Of a DNA stretch of 10,330 nucleotides, positions 1-7,147 are shown piece by piece. The notes under the pieces were generated by a model, which was not told the origin of the DNA, searched no databases, and was given only the letters and a program-made list of their open reading frames with translations. Within the stretch, counting starts at the first letter, position 1. Every line of letters starts with the position of its first letter. The DNA is from an uncultured Clostridium sp. (GTDB lineage Bacteria; Bacillota; Clostridia; TANB77; CAG-508). A program made the translations under genes and the position numbers. The stretch covers positions 1-10,330 of the forward strand of contig CAMSEX010000039.1 in the NCBI GenBank assembly GCA_947057875.1. Reading direction: 5' to 3'.

Positions 1-408
1 AAGCTTATTTTGATCCAAAGCAGAAAGTTCCCTGAAAAGTTGCAAACAAGTGTCCGCTTTATTTTTTTCAACAATCTGGCTAATATCTGGAACCATAAAC
101 AGAGACTCTAAAGCAAGAAGTTCTTTATTTTCTCGTCCATAACGCGCCCACGCGCTCCTCCAGCCAAACATTCTATGCTTTAACTTGTAAAATGCGCTGT
201 TCTGCCCCTCCATAATCTCTTTAAAATCCTCATACGGCATTTCTATTCTGCGAGCCATATTCCGATACAGATTTTCAATAAAATAATCCATATCTTTTTT
301 TTCAACATAATATGAGCCCTCACTCTCATCATAACCAGTAGCCGTCAAATTAGACCAATCCTTTAACTGGAACCATGGTAATTTCAGTAATTCTTCTTTT
401 TTTATCAT
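1..408 (-). CDS. Hypothetical protein, N-terminal 136 residues (3' end outside window)
   Basis: The frame is open from an ATG at 408-406 to the window edge, giving 136 residues with no stop, so the C-terminus is missing. The start is well supported: a GGAGG box lies 7 bases upstream, and a consensus promoter lies about 60 bases further up. I do not recognise a family. The protein begins MIKKEELLKLPWFQ, is highly charged, and has four tryptophans in view (residues 12, 18, 83, 87). No signal peptide or membrane segment is visible, so it is probably cytoplasmic. Part of the gene is richer in G+C than the housekeeping genes: bases 121-180 contain 29 G/C of 60. That hints at a different origin but is weak evidence. 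It is downstream of the RND pump gene, but its own promoter argues against it being simply part of that transcript. A coding gene is near certain; its function is unknown. Confidence 0.85.
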   Translation of the reverse strand, partial: MIKKEELLKLPWFQLKDWSNLTATGYDESEGSYYVEKKDMDYFIENLYRNMARRIEMPYEDFKEIMEGQNSAFYKLKHRMFGWRSAWARYGRENKELLALESLFMVPDISQIVEKNKADTCLQLFRELSALDQNKL

Positions 409-466
409 GTCTATACCTCCTTAATGATAACTACTAAAATTTGCTATACCAATAAATATCAATTAT

Positions 467-495
467 ATTATACCATATTTCACATAAAATGTCAA
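467..495 (-). promoter_or_regulatory. Sigma-A promoter of the partial gene at 408-1
   Basis: On the minus strand a TTGACA -35 box (495-490) and a TATAAT -10 box (472-467) are separated by exactly 17 bases. The -10 has a TG one base upstream, making it an extended -10. All twelve consensus positions match. The boxes lie 18 bases past the stop codon of the RND gene. No convincing terminator sits between the RND stop and this promoter, so read-through from the pump gene is possible. Confidence 0.9.
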
Positions 496-512
496 TATTC
501 TTCAGTCGAATT

Positions 513-3500
513 TCACATTTTCTTACAGAATATATCATACAAAACTGGCACAAAAAACAAAGTAAGCACTGTCGCATACACTAATCCACCAATCGCGACA
601 ATACCTAGTGGCTGTGTCATTTCAGCTCCGTCACCAATCCCAAGTGCCATAGAAAGCAAACCTAAAATCGTTGTCAAAGCAGTCATCAATATCGGGCGCA
701 ATCTTAATTTTCCTGTTTGCTTAATCGCTTCTATACGCTCCATTCCTTGTTCTACCAATTGGTTAGTACAATCCACAAATACAATTCCATTATTAACTAC
801 AATACCTGCCAAAACCAAGAAACCTAACATCGCAATAATACTAATTGCTTGCCCTGTGAAAAACAATGCCAACAATCCGCCTGTAAAAGCAAGTGGAATC
901 GTAAACATCACAATAAATGGTAATTTTAATGACTGAAATTGTGCCACCATAATCAAATAAATACACAAAATCGCAACCACAATCATTAGTAGCAAATCTT
1001 GAATATATTCCATCGTACTATCTAGCTCGCCCTCTATTTTAACAGAATATCCCTCTGGTGCTTCATATGTTTTTAACAGATTTTCCACTTCTCTACTAAC
1101 CATTGTTGCACTATATCCTTCTTTAATGGCACAACTTACAGTTACATAACGATTATTATTCTCTCTCATAATATTTTCTAACCCTGTGTTATCTTCTAAA
1201 GTAGCAATTTCTGATAATTGAATTGTTTTTTCTTCCTCATTCTCTTTAACATCCAACTCAATACTCATTAAATTATCAGCATTCACAACATCGTTATCTG
1301 CCTTTTTAATAATCACTTGGTATTCTTTCTTGTCAATTTCTACTTCTGTGCCTTCGATTTCAGTTTTGATTTGACTTGCTACCACACTATACACTTGTGC
1401 TACTGTTAAATTATATTTCATAGCTTTGTTTTTATCCACATGAATTCGTTTTTCTTTGCTTGCATTTTCTTGCACGCCTTCAATCTCGCTAACACCTTCA
1501 ATCTCTGCCAATTTACTTTCGATTTCTTGTGAAATTTGTTTCAACTTATCAATTTCATTTCCCATAATTTGTGCAGAAATTCCGCTTGCCATCATAGCAG
1601 ACATATCCATTTCAGAAGTACTCACTTCAATTTCAGCATTCAAATCTGCTGTCAACTCTTCTATTTTTCGAGCAATTTCTTCATTTGTCATGCTTCTTTC
1701 TTCTCCCAAAATAAGATACATACTAACACCCGAACTACTTGAATTCATCATGGTAGAACCTGTACTATTATCAATTGCACCTACTTTATCAATATCCGTA
1801 ATTTCCAAAATTCTTGTCATCACTGTATCTGCCACATTTCGCGTTTCTTCAAAACTCGCTTCTTTTGGCATTGTAATCGAAATTGACATCTCGTCACTTG
1901 CCACTTCTGGAATGAATTCAATATCCATTTTCGTTGTCAAATAAATACTTGTGCCAAGCAAAACCACTACTAAAATAATCACAACTGGTTTGCATTTCAA
2001 AGACAACTCTAGCAATTTAGCATAAGCATTGCTCAAATGATTAATGAATTTATTTTCTTTATCAGTCACTTTATAAAGCAATTTTGAAGCCATGGCTGGC
2101 ACAACAGTAAGTGCCATAATCAAACTTGCAATTAGCGAATAGGCAATTGTCAAGCCAATATCTTGAAACAATTGCCTTGACATTCCTTGCACAAATACAA
2201 TTGGCAAAAACACACAAATGGTTGTTAATGTGGAGGCGATAATCGCACCAGTCACGCTTTTGGCACCTTGCATTGCAGCTTCTTTGACATCTTTTCCTTC
2301 CTTTTTCAAACGATAAATATTCTCAATTACAACAATTGAATTATCCACCAACATGCCGACACCTAATGCCAAACCAGACAAGGACATAATATTAATCGTA
2401 ATACCACTAAAATACATCATTGCAATCGCAAATACCACACTAACTGGAATAGAAACTGCAACAATAATCGTTGGTCTCCATTCTTTCAAAAACAAGAATA
2501 ACACGATAATTGCTAAAATTCCACCAATAACCAAGCTTTGCATCACAGAACCAATAATCATATCAATATAAATTCCTTGGTCCATTAAATTCGTAAAAGA
2601 AATATTATCATATTTTTCTTCTAAGCTGGCTAATTTCTCTTGTACAGCACTTGATACATCTTTGGTTGATGCTGTACTTTGTTTAGAAAACGCAAGCACA
2701 ATTCCGTTATTTCCATTCACTTTTGCATAAATGTCAGCTCCATTATTAGAAACTTCGATATCTGCCAAATCAGAAAGTTTAACTTCCTCTAAATCTTTCA
2801 TATCAAAATGAAACAAAACAAGATTTTGGATTTCTTCAATCGAACTAAACTTATCTCCAATTTTGACTGTAATATTTTCGTTCACATAACCTGCTGGCAT
2901 TGCAAAATTTTCTGCTGTTAAAATTTGTGATACTAAATCCGTTGTAATAATTCCATCAATTGAAGCTTGTTCCAACGCTTTATCTCTTGCGTCTTCAAAT
3001 TGTTCCAAACCTTGGTCTAAATCTTTCTGAGCAATATCTAGCTGTGTTTCTGCCTTTGTCATTTCACTCACAAGTGTACTTTGCGCTACTTGCAACATCG
3101 AACTGGTTGAATCCAACTCTGCTTTTTTACTATTGATTGTATTTGTCGCCTCACTCATTTGTGCCAAACCGCTACTAATTTGTGCTAAACCTGAAGTTAA
3201 TTGCTCTTTTCCAGTGACTACTTCTGCCTGTTTTTGATTGATTTGCTCTAAGCCTGTTTTCAAAGCTACAAATGTTTCATTGGACTCGATTCCTTCAATA
3301 GCACTTCCCAATTGTACTATTTGATTTGTGACTTCATTTAATTCCAACAACTCTCCCGCTGTTATTTCTCCAGCAGTTTGCTTTGCTTCTAATTCTGTTT
3401 TTCGTGCTTCTAATGCTGTTTTTTGAGCTTGTAATTCATTTATCTGACCATTGAAAGCAGCCAAACCTGTTTCTAATTCTTGCTTTTTCGCATTCATTTC

Positions 3501-4355
3501 ATTTTCAGCTGCCGTAATCTGTGCTAAATTTCCCTCCAATTCTGCCTTTGTTTGATTTAATTCTGTTTGCTTTGTACTCAATTCAATTTCTGCTTTTGTA
3601 ATTTCATTTCTGCCACTTTCCACAGCTGCTATTCCATTTGCAATCTCTTGCGTCTTCTCTGTTTTCGTTGTTTCTAATTTGGATTTTCCTGAATTAATTT
3701 CTTTCTTCGCTTTGTCCAAATCTCTCTTTTTATCAGCAAGTTCTGCGCTTACACTTGCCAACATTTTATCATTAATTTGATTAATTTTATCTTGATTTAA
3801 TTTGATAATTAACTCATTTTCAACGGCTCCATAAGTATCAACTGAAGCAACTCCGTCCACTCTTTCCAATTCTGGAACTAATGTAGTTTCCACAAATTCT
3901 GTAATTTGGCTACTGTCTGCATTTTCCATATCAACTGCACTCATTAAAACTGGCATCATATTAGGATTAATCTGCATCACAGTTGGGGCCTGCACTCCTT
4001 CTTCCAAATTTGCCTTCAATACATCTAACTTTTGACTAATTTCTATCATTACAGAATCCATATTACTTTCGCCATTAAATTCCAAAAGTACCATCGAATA
4101 ATTTTCTGAAGAAGTAGAAGTAACATTTTCAATATTGCTAATTCCCATCATGCCTTGCTCAATTGGCTTGCTCACAGCTTCTTCCACCTTTTCTGGCGTT
4201 GCCCCTGGATAAGTTGTAATAATTGCAACATAAGGTAATTCCATACTTGGCAATAAGTCTGTAGTTAAATTCATAAAAGAAATCATCCCTAAAACTAGAA
4301 TAATCACAACTCCTACAAAAACTGTGTATGGCTTTTTTACACTAAAATTTGACAT
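513..4355 (-). CDS. RND-family efflux transporter (AcrB/ACR_tran-like) with a long coiled-coil insertion
   Basis: This 1280-residue inner-membrane pump is of the proton-driven RND superfamily, which exports drugs, lipids or peptides. Helix TM1 is at residues 11-29, TM2-TM6 at about 600-758, TM7 at about 790-806 and TM8-TM12 at about 1119-1275, giving the usual two-fold plan. The TM4 signature LVDNSIVVIEN (669-679) keeps the first relay aspartate (D671) but has Asn at the second. The TM10 position of AcrB Lys940 is Asn1188. The TM7-TM8 loop has normal size (about 310 residues). The TM1-TM2 loop is about 570, because residues 196-466 form a proline-, tyrosine-, cysteine- and tryptophan-free Glu/Lys/Gln/Ala/Leu-rich stretch, probably a coiled-coil hairpin. 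The ATG at 4355 follows a GGAGGG box by 8 bases. No adaptor (HlyD/MFP) or outer-membrane factor gene is adjacent. Substrate unknown; Bacillus SwrC is a distant analogue. Family assignment is certain. Confidence 0.96.
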   Translation of the reverse strand: MSNFSVKKPYTVFVGVVIILVLGMISFMNLTTDLLPSMELPYVAIITTYPGATPEKVEEAVSKPIEQGMMGISNIENVTSTSSENYSMVLLEFNGESNMDSVMIEISQKLDVLKANLEEGVQAPTVMQINPNMMPVLMSAVDMENADSSQITEFVETTLVPELERVDGVASVDTYGAVENELIIKLNQDKINQINDKMLASVSAELADKKRDLDKAKKEINSGKSKLETTKTEKTQEIANGIAAVESGRNEITKAEIELSTKQTELNQTKAELEGNLAQITAAENEMNAKKQELETGLAAFNGQINELQAQKTALEARKTELEAKQTAGEITAGELLELNEVTNQIVQLGSAIEGIESNETFVALKTGLEQINQKQAEVVTGKEQLTSGLAQISSGLAQMSEATNTINSKKAELDSTSSMLQVAQSTLVSEMTKAETQLDIAQKDLDQGLEQFEDARDKALEQASIDGIITTDLVSQILTAENFAMPAGYVNENITVKIGDKFSSIEEIQNLVLFHFDMKDLEEVKLSDLADIEVSNNGADIYAKVNGNNGIVLAFSKQSTASTKDVSSAVQEKLASLEEKYDNISFTNLMDQGIYIDMIIGSVMQSLVIGGILAIIVLFLFLKEWRPTIIVAVSIPVSVVFAIAMMYFSGITINIMSLSGLALGVGMLVDNSIVVIENIYRLKKEGKDVKEAAMQGAKSVTGAIIASTLTTICVFLPIVFVQGMSRQLFQDIGLTIAYSLIASLIMALTVVPAMASKLLYKVTDKENKFINHLSNAYAKLLELSLKCKPVVIILVVVLLGTSIYLTTKMDIEFIPEVASDEMSISITMPKEASFEETRNVADTVMTRILEITDIDKVGAIDNSTGSTMMNSSSSGVSMYLILGEERSMTNEEIARKIEELTADLNAEIEVSTSEMDMSAMMASGISAQIMGNEIDKLKQISQEIESKLAEIEGVSEIEGVQENASKEKRIHVDKNKAMKYNLTVAQVYSVVASQIKTEIEGTEVEIDKKEYQVIIKKADNDVVNADNLMSIELDVKENEEEKTIQLSEIATLEDNTGLENIMRENNNRYVTVSCAIKEGYSATMVSREVENLLKTYEAPEGYSVKIEGELDSTMEYIQDLLLMIVVAILCIYLIMVAQFQSLKLPFIVMFTIPLAFTGGLLALFFTGQAISIIAMLGFLVLAGIVVNNGIVFVDCTNQLVEQGMERIEAIKQTGKLRLRPILMTALTTILGLLSMALGIGDGAEMTQPLGIVAIGGLVYATVLTLFFVPVLYDIFCKKM

Positions 4356-4387
4356 TTCAACATCCCTCCGATTTTTTACATCGTTTT

Positions 4388-4416
4388 ATTATACCACATT
4401 TTTCCAATTATTTCAA
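4388..4416 (-). promoter_or_regulatory. Sigma-A promoter of the RND transporter gene
   Basis: On the minus strand a TTGAAA -35 box (4416-4411) and a TATAAT -10 box (4393-4388) are 17 bases apart. The -10 is preceded by TG at the extended position. The boxes lie between the upstream gene's terminator hairpin and the RND start, about 30 bases from the ATG. The transporter is therefore probably transcribed on its own. No obvious operator palindrome overlaps the boxes. Confidence 0.87.
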
Positions 4417-4428
4417 CTGTTTTATAGT

Positions 4429-4476
4429 AAAATAAGAAAATACTATAGCGCATAAATCTCACTGCGCTATAGTATT
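4429..4476 (-). terminator. Intrinsic terminator of the 4519-4929 gene
   Basis: Perfect 14-base inverted arms at 4463-4476 and 4439-4452 enclose a 10-base loop. Read on the minus strand, the 3' arm runs into a T-rich tail (TTTTCTTATTTT). The hairpin starts about 43 bases after the stop codon of the unknown acidic protein. It also separates that gene from the RND promoter immediately downstream. Confidence 0.85.
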
Positions 4477-4518
4477 CCCGTAAATCTACTTTTGTTCCCT
4501 TCCTTTATCTCTTAGAAA

Positions 4519-4929
4519 TCAGAAATCCGGCTTGTCGCTCCTCGCATACTCCAGAAAGTCAGCTACACGAATATCAAGCACATGGTCACAATGACCAGCT
4601 TTAACTAACCGAAAAACTTCTTCTATATTTGTAAGAAAGGCTAAGGTCTCTTCATCATAATAAGACCAAATCTCTTTTTCATTTAAGTCAGCATATTCAT
4701 ATTCTGTTAACAAACAAAAATATACTATCACTTCTGTTCGGAGTTTTTCTGGAATTTCTGAAATGTACAATTTTAAATCTTCAACAAGCCAAAATTCCAG
4801 TATTGTTTCAAAATCAAGTTCTGCAGCAATTCTTTCCATTTGCTCTTCTGTTGCTACTCGGCATACGTCCCGATTTGGAACTTTTTCGAGTTCTTTGAGT
4901 AAAAATTCTAAAACTTCGTCTCTATTCAT
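4519..4929 (-). CDS. Hypothetical acidic protein, 136 aa
   Basis: A complete 136-codon gene with an AGGAGG box 6 bases before its ATG, a perfect consensus promoter upstream and a strong terminator downstream. It is therefore a self-contained single-gene unit. I do not recognise the family. The sequence is rich in Glu, Asp and Leu and looks helical, with no signal peptide or membrane span. It has two tryptophans (47 and 88) and three cysteines (23, 72, 114), and ends in PDF. A small soluble adaptor, immunity-type or regulatory protein would fit its size and charge, but nothing in the sequence proves this. Its base composition is somewhat above the operon genes (bases 4561-4620 have 24 G/C of 60). 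It lies between the rplS operon and the RND pump, with no sign of co-transcription with either. Confidence 0.85.
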   Translation of the reverse strand: MNRDEVLEFLLKELEKVPNRDVCRVATEEQMERIAAELDFETILEFWLVEDLKLYISEIPEKLRTEVIVYFCLLTEYEYADLNEKEIWSYYDEETLAFLTNIEEVFRLVKAGHCDHVLDIRVADFLEYARSDKPDF

Positions 4930-5008
4930 TTGAATCCTCCTGTTGATGTTTTATTTAAACTGTCATAGAATTTTAAGGAAGAGAACTTCTAATTCAGTTT
5001 ATGTATAA

Positions 5009-5037
5009 ATTATATCATGTTTTACATAATTTGTCAA
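5009..5037 (-). promoter_or_regulatory. Sigma-A promoter of the 4519-4929 gene
   Basis: On the minus strand TTGACA (5037-5032) and TATAAT (5014-5009) are separated by 17 bases, with an extended TG. All twelve hexamer positions match consensus. The -35 box begins two bases after the T run of the rplS terminator. The spacer contains ATGT-3-ACAT symmetry (plus strand about 5017-5027) and resembles the spacer of the promoter at 467-495. The 5' untranslated leader would be roughly 70 bases. Confidence 0.92.
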
Positions 5038-5038
5038 C

Positions 5039-5074
5039 AAAAAACACCTAAATTCTTTCGAACTTAAGTGTTTT
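5039..5074 (-). terminator. Intrinsic terminator of the ylxM-rplS operon
   Basis: Arms at 5060-5074 and 5041-5055 pair over 15 bases, including two G-U wobbles, and close on a GAAA tetraloop in the minus-strand RNA. A run of six T follows. The hairpin starts about 7 bases after the rplS stop codon, as expected for the end of this operon. Confidence 0.93.
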
Positions 5075-5080
5075 TATTTA

Positions 5081-5644
5081 TTATTCCTCTTTTTTATCTT
5101 CCTCAGAAGCAGTTTCAGGATTTTCTACTGGCTTGATTTCTTCTTTTGCTTCTTCTGTCGCAGGTTCTGTTTTAGGTGCCTCTGTTGCAATTTTAATGGT
5201 TTCTTCTACAACCGGAACTGGTTCCTCTAACGCTTTTTCTACTTCGACTGTTTCTGGCACAACATCTTCTTTCACCGTAATTTCTTTTGTCTCAATTCTT
5301 GCACCAACTTGTTCTTTCGTCTTAGCAGCTTTACCAACTCTGTCTCTCAAATAATACAATTTAGCTCTTCTTGCTTTACCAACTCTCGTTACTTCGATTT
5401 TTTCAATTCTTGGTGAATGTACTAAAAATGTTTTTTCCACACCAACACCATAAGAAATCTTTCTCACTGTAAACGTAGCATTTACGCCTCCACCTTGTTT
5501 CTTAATAATAATTCCTTCAAAAACCTGAATTCTTTCGCGGTTTCCTTCTTTTACTCTAACATGTACTCGAACGGTATTACCAATTTTAAGTTCAGGTATT
5601 TTATTCTTCATTTGCTCATGTTCAATTGATTTTAAAATATCCAT
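5081..5644 (-). CDS. rplS: Large-subunit ribosomal protein L19 with acidic C-terminal extension
   Basis: L19 belongs to the 50S subunit and sits at the interface with 30S. Residues 1-116 give a full-length L19 core, with conserved runs VHVRVKEGNRERIQVFEG, FTVRKISYGVGVEKTF and KARRAKLYYLRDRVGKAA. The preferred start is the ATG at 5644, one base after the trmD stop and 7 bases after GGAGG. An in-frame ATG at 5671 would add nine residues inside trmD and has no homology support. After the core come about 71 extra residues (117-187) made mostly of Glu, Lys, Val, Pro, Thr and Ala, of which about a third are Glu/Asp. A typical bacterial L19 is about 115 residues, so this tail is a real addition and not a wrong stop. 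It is the last gene of the operon and is translationally coupled to trmD. Identity is certain; the role of the tail is unknown. Confidence 0.97.
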   Translation of the reverse strand: MDILKSIEHEQMKNKIPELKIGNTVRVHVRVKEGNRERIQVFEGIIIKKQGGGVNATFTVRKISYGVGVEKTFLVHSPRIEKIEVTRVGKARRAKLYYLRDRVGKAAKTKEQVGARIETKEITVKEDVVPETVEVEKALEEPVPVVEETIKIATEAPKTEPATEEAKEEIKPVENPETASEEDKKEE

Positions 5645-5645
5645 T

Positions 5646-6374
5646 TTAATCCTCCTTCTTTCCCATTTCAAAATCTTTTAAAATTTGTTTGTCTTCCTCT
5701 TGCAATTCTATTTTTTCTAATAAATCTGGTCTTTTTTGCAAAGTCTTCTTCAAAGCTTCTTGTCTTCTCCATTTTCGGATATTTTCATGATGACCTGAAA
5801 GCAAAACTTCTGGCACTTGTTTGCCTTCAAAAATTTCTGGTCTTGTATATTGCGGATACTCCAAAATTCCATTTGAGAATGTTTCTTCGTCTGTTGAACC
5901 TTCTGACAAAACGCCTTCCACATAGCGTGAAACGCTATCGATTAGCACCATTGCAGGCAATTCTCCTCCTGTCAAAACATAATTACCAATAGAAATTTCT
6001 TCATCCACAATTTCATCAAGCACTCTTTGGTCAATTCCTTCATAATGTCCACACAAAAGTATCAAATGTTCTTGTTTAGCTAGTTCTAAAACTTTTTCCT
6101 GAGTTAATGTTTTTCCTTGTGGAGATAGATAAATTACTTTCGACTTTTCTATTCTTACAGAAAGGTAACTATTCCAAACAACATCTGGTCTAATTAACAT
6201 TCCTGCACCTCCACCATAAACAGTATCATCCACTTTTTTATGTTTATCTGTAGAAAAATCTCTCATATTAATGGGATGAATCTCAATCAAGTTTTTGTCA
6301 ATTGCCCTTCCAATCACACTTTCTTGCATCATTTTAAACATTTCAGGAAATAATGTTAAAACATCAAACTTCAT
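5646..6374 (-). CDS. trmD: tRNA (guanine-37-N1)-methyltransferase TrmD
   Basis: TrmD uses S-adenosylmethionine to methylate N1 of G37, next to the anticodon, in tRNAs that need protection from +1 frameshifting. The 242 residues match the normal length. The SAM-binding trefoil-knot motifs are present: YLSPQGKTLTQ (82-92), LLCGHYEGIDQRV (106-118) and SIGNYVLTGGELPAMVLIDSVSR (about 128-150). R150 corresponds to E. coli Arg154. The C-terminal tRNA-binding part has YPQYTRPEIFEGKQVPEVLLSGHH (about 173-196). The position of the catalytic E. coli Asp169 (in a D-S-F motif) is Glu164 here (E-T-F), a conservative but noteworthy change. The ATG lies one base after the rimM stop, with AGAAGG 8 bases upstream. 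The same one-base gap leads into rplS, so the three genes are coupled. Confidence 0.97.
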   Translation of the reverse strand: MKFDVLTLFPEMFKMMQESVIGRAIDKNLIEIHPINMRDFSTDKHKKVDDTVYGGGAGMLIRPDVVWNSYLSVRIEKSKVIYLSPQGKTLTQEKVLELAKQEHLILLCGHYEGIDQRVLDEIVDEEISIGNYVLTGGELPAMVLIDSVSRYVEGVLSEGSTDEETFSNGILEYPQYTRPEIFEGKQVPEVLLSGHHENIRKWRRQEALKKTLQKRPDLLEKIELQEEDKQILKDFEMGKKED

Positions 6375-6375
6375 T

Positions 6376-6891
6376 TTACAAACCTTCTAATCCTTCAATT
6401 AAATGAACAATTATTTTGCCTTCTTCTAAACTAGTTTCTTGGATAACTTCCTTAATTCCAGGAAGTAATTTCTGCTTTCCTAAATCATCTTTGACAACAT
6501 AAATATCATTAGCACCTGTGGAATAAATATCATCCACTTTTCCCAAAAGTTCGCCTTCGTCTGTATAAACATCAAGTCCAAGTAAATCTGCAATATAATA
6601 AATGCCTTCTGGTAACTCGCCTAAATCAGACCTTTTCACTAGCAAATACATCTCTCTTAAAGTTTCTGCCTCATCAATTGAATTACAATCTTTAAACTTC
6701 AAAATCACTTGATTTTTGCCATAGCCAACTCTTTCAATTTGCTTTTCAATCATTTCTGTTTTTCGTTTTAGGTAAACCTTATCCAACGTCTCAAACACGT
6801 TATCGTCTTCAGCAAATGAATTGAGTTTGACTTCGCCTTTCAAGCCTTTCGTATTCACAATTTGACCTAATTCCAAATATTCCTTTTTCAT
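6376..6891 (-). CDS. rimM: 16S rRNA-processing / ribosome maturation factor RimM
   Basis: RimM binds ribosomal protein S19 and helps mature the 3' head domain of the 30S subunit. The 171-residue product has the N-terminal RimM barrel (YLELGQIVNTKGLKGEVKL at 5-23) and the C-terminal PRC barrel. The latter includes YYIADLLGLDVY (98-109), GANDIYVV (126-133) and KLLPGIKEVI followed by IVHLIEGL. I prefer the ATG at 6891, four bases after the khpA stop: it gives the usual N-terminus and fits translational coupling. A TTG at 6906 would add five residues and overlap khpA. Neither start has a strong ribosome binding site of its own, which also suggests coupling. The neighbour trmD follows after one base, the classical rimM-trmD pair. 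Confidence 0.95.
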   Translation of the reverse strand: MKKEYLELGQIVNTKGLKGEVKLNSFAEDDNVFETLDKVYLKRKTEMIEKQIERVGYGKNQVILKFKDCNSIDEAETLREMYLLVKRSDLGELPEGIYYIADLLGLDVYTDEGELLGKVDDIYSTGANDIYVVKDDLGKQKLLPGIKEVIQETSLEEGKIIVHLIEGLEGL

Positions 6892-6895
6892 ACTT

Positions 6896-7126
6896 TTAAC
6901 CAACAAATTCTACATTAATTTTTTTATGTTCTCTACTTGCCACAGACTTCATGACATTTCGGATTGATTTTGCCATTTTACCTTGCTTGCCAATCACTTG
7001 CCCCATATCCGTTTGCGCTACTTTTACTGACAAGACAATGGTCTGATTCACTGTCTTTTCTTCTACTGATACTTCATCTTTATTGTCCACTAATCCTTTT
7101 ACGATTATTTCTAACAACTCTTTCAT
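6896..7126 (-). CDS. khpA: KH-domain RNA-binding protein KhpA (YlqC)
   Basis: This small single-KH protein, with its partner KhpB (Jag/EloR), binds many RNAs and in streptococci affects cell elongation and division. The 76 residues are normal for the family. The KH signature GxxG appears as IGKQGK (45-50), within MGQVIGKQGKMAKSIRNVMK. The start is taken as the ATG at 7126, about 10 bases after AGAAGG. An ATG at 7135 lies only one base from that box and would add MCF without homology support. The gene lies between rpsP and rimM, its standard Firmicutes place, and its stop is four bases from the rimM ATG. Confidence 0.94.
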   Translation of the reverse strand: MKELLEIIVKGLVDNKDEVSVEEKTVNQTIVLSVKVAQTDMGQVIGKQGKMAKSIRNVMKSVASREHKKINVEFVG

Positions 7127-7147
7127 AAAACACATACCTTCTTCCCA

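Noticed and set aside
1..6. AAGCTT at the window edge as a cloning junction
   Set aside because: The coding frame runs straight through it to the edge and the site is common in AT-rich DNA, so there is no evidence of a vector join.
424..936. Plus-strand open frame of 170 codons over the 3' end of the RND gene
   Set aside because: It overlaps the strongly supported RND coding frame, and its Pro/Ile/Asn-rich product is typical of an antisense shadow.
1456..1944. Plus-strand open frame of 162 codons inside the RND gene
   Set aside because: It is antisense to conserved porter-domain sequence, and its Ser/Ile-rich translation has no family features.
2958..3770. Coiled-coil stretch as a separate fused gene or a frameshift artefact
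   Set aside because: The frame is continuous with RND sequence on both sides, with no stops, and TM2 follows at the expected distance after the docking-domain remnant.
5133..5354. Plus-strand Ser/Thr/Val-rich open frame opposite the L19 tail
   Set aside because: Its composition simply mirrors the Glu/Thr/Val codons of the acidic tail on the other strand.
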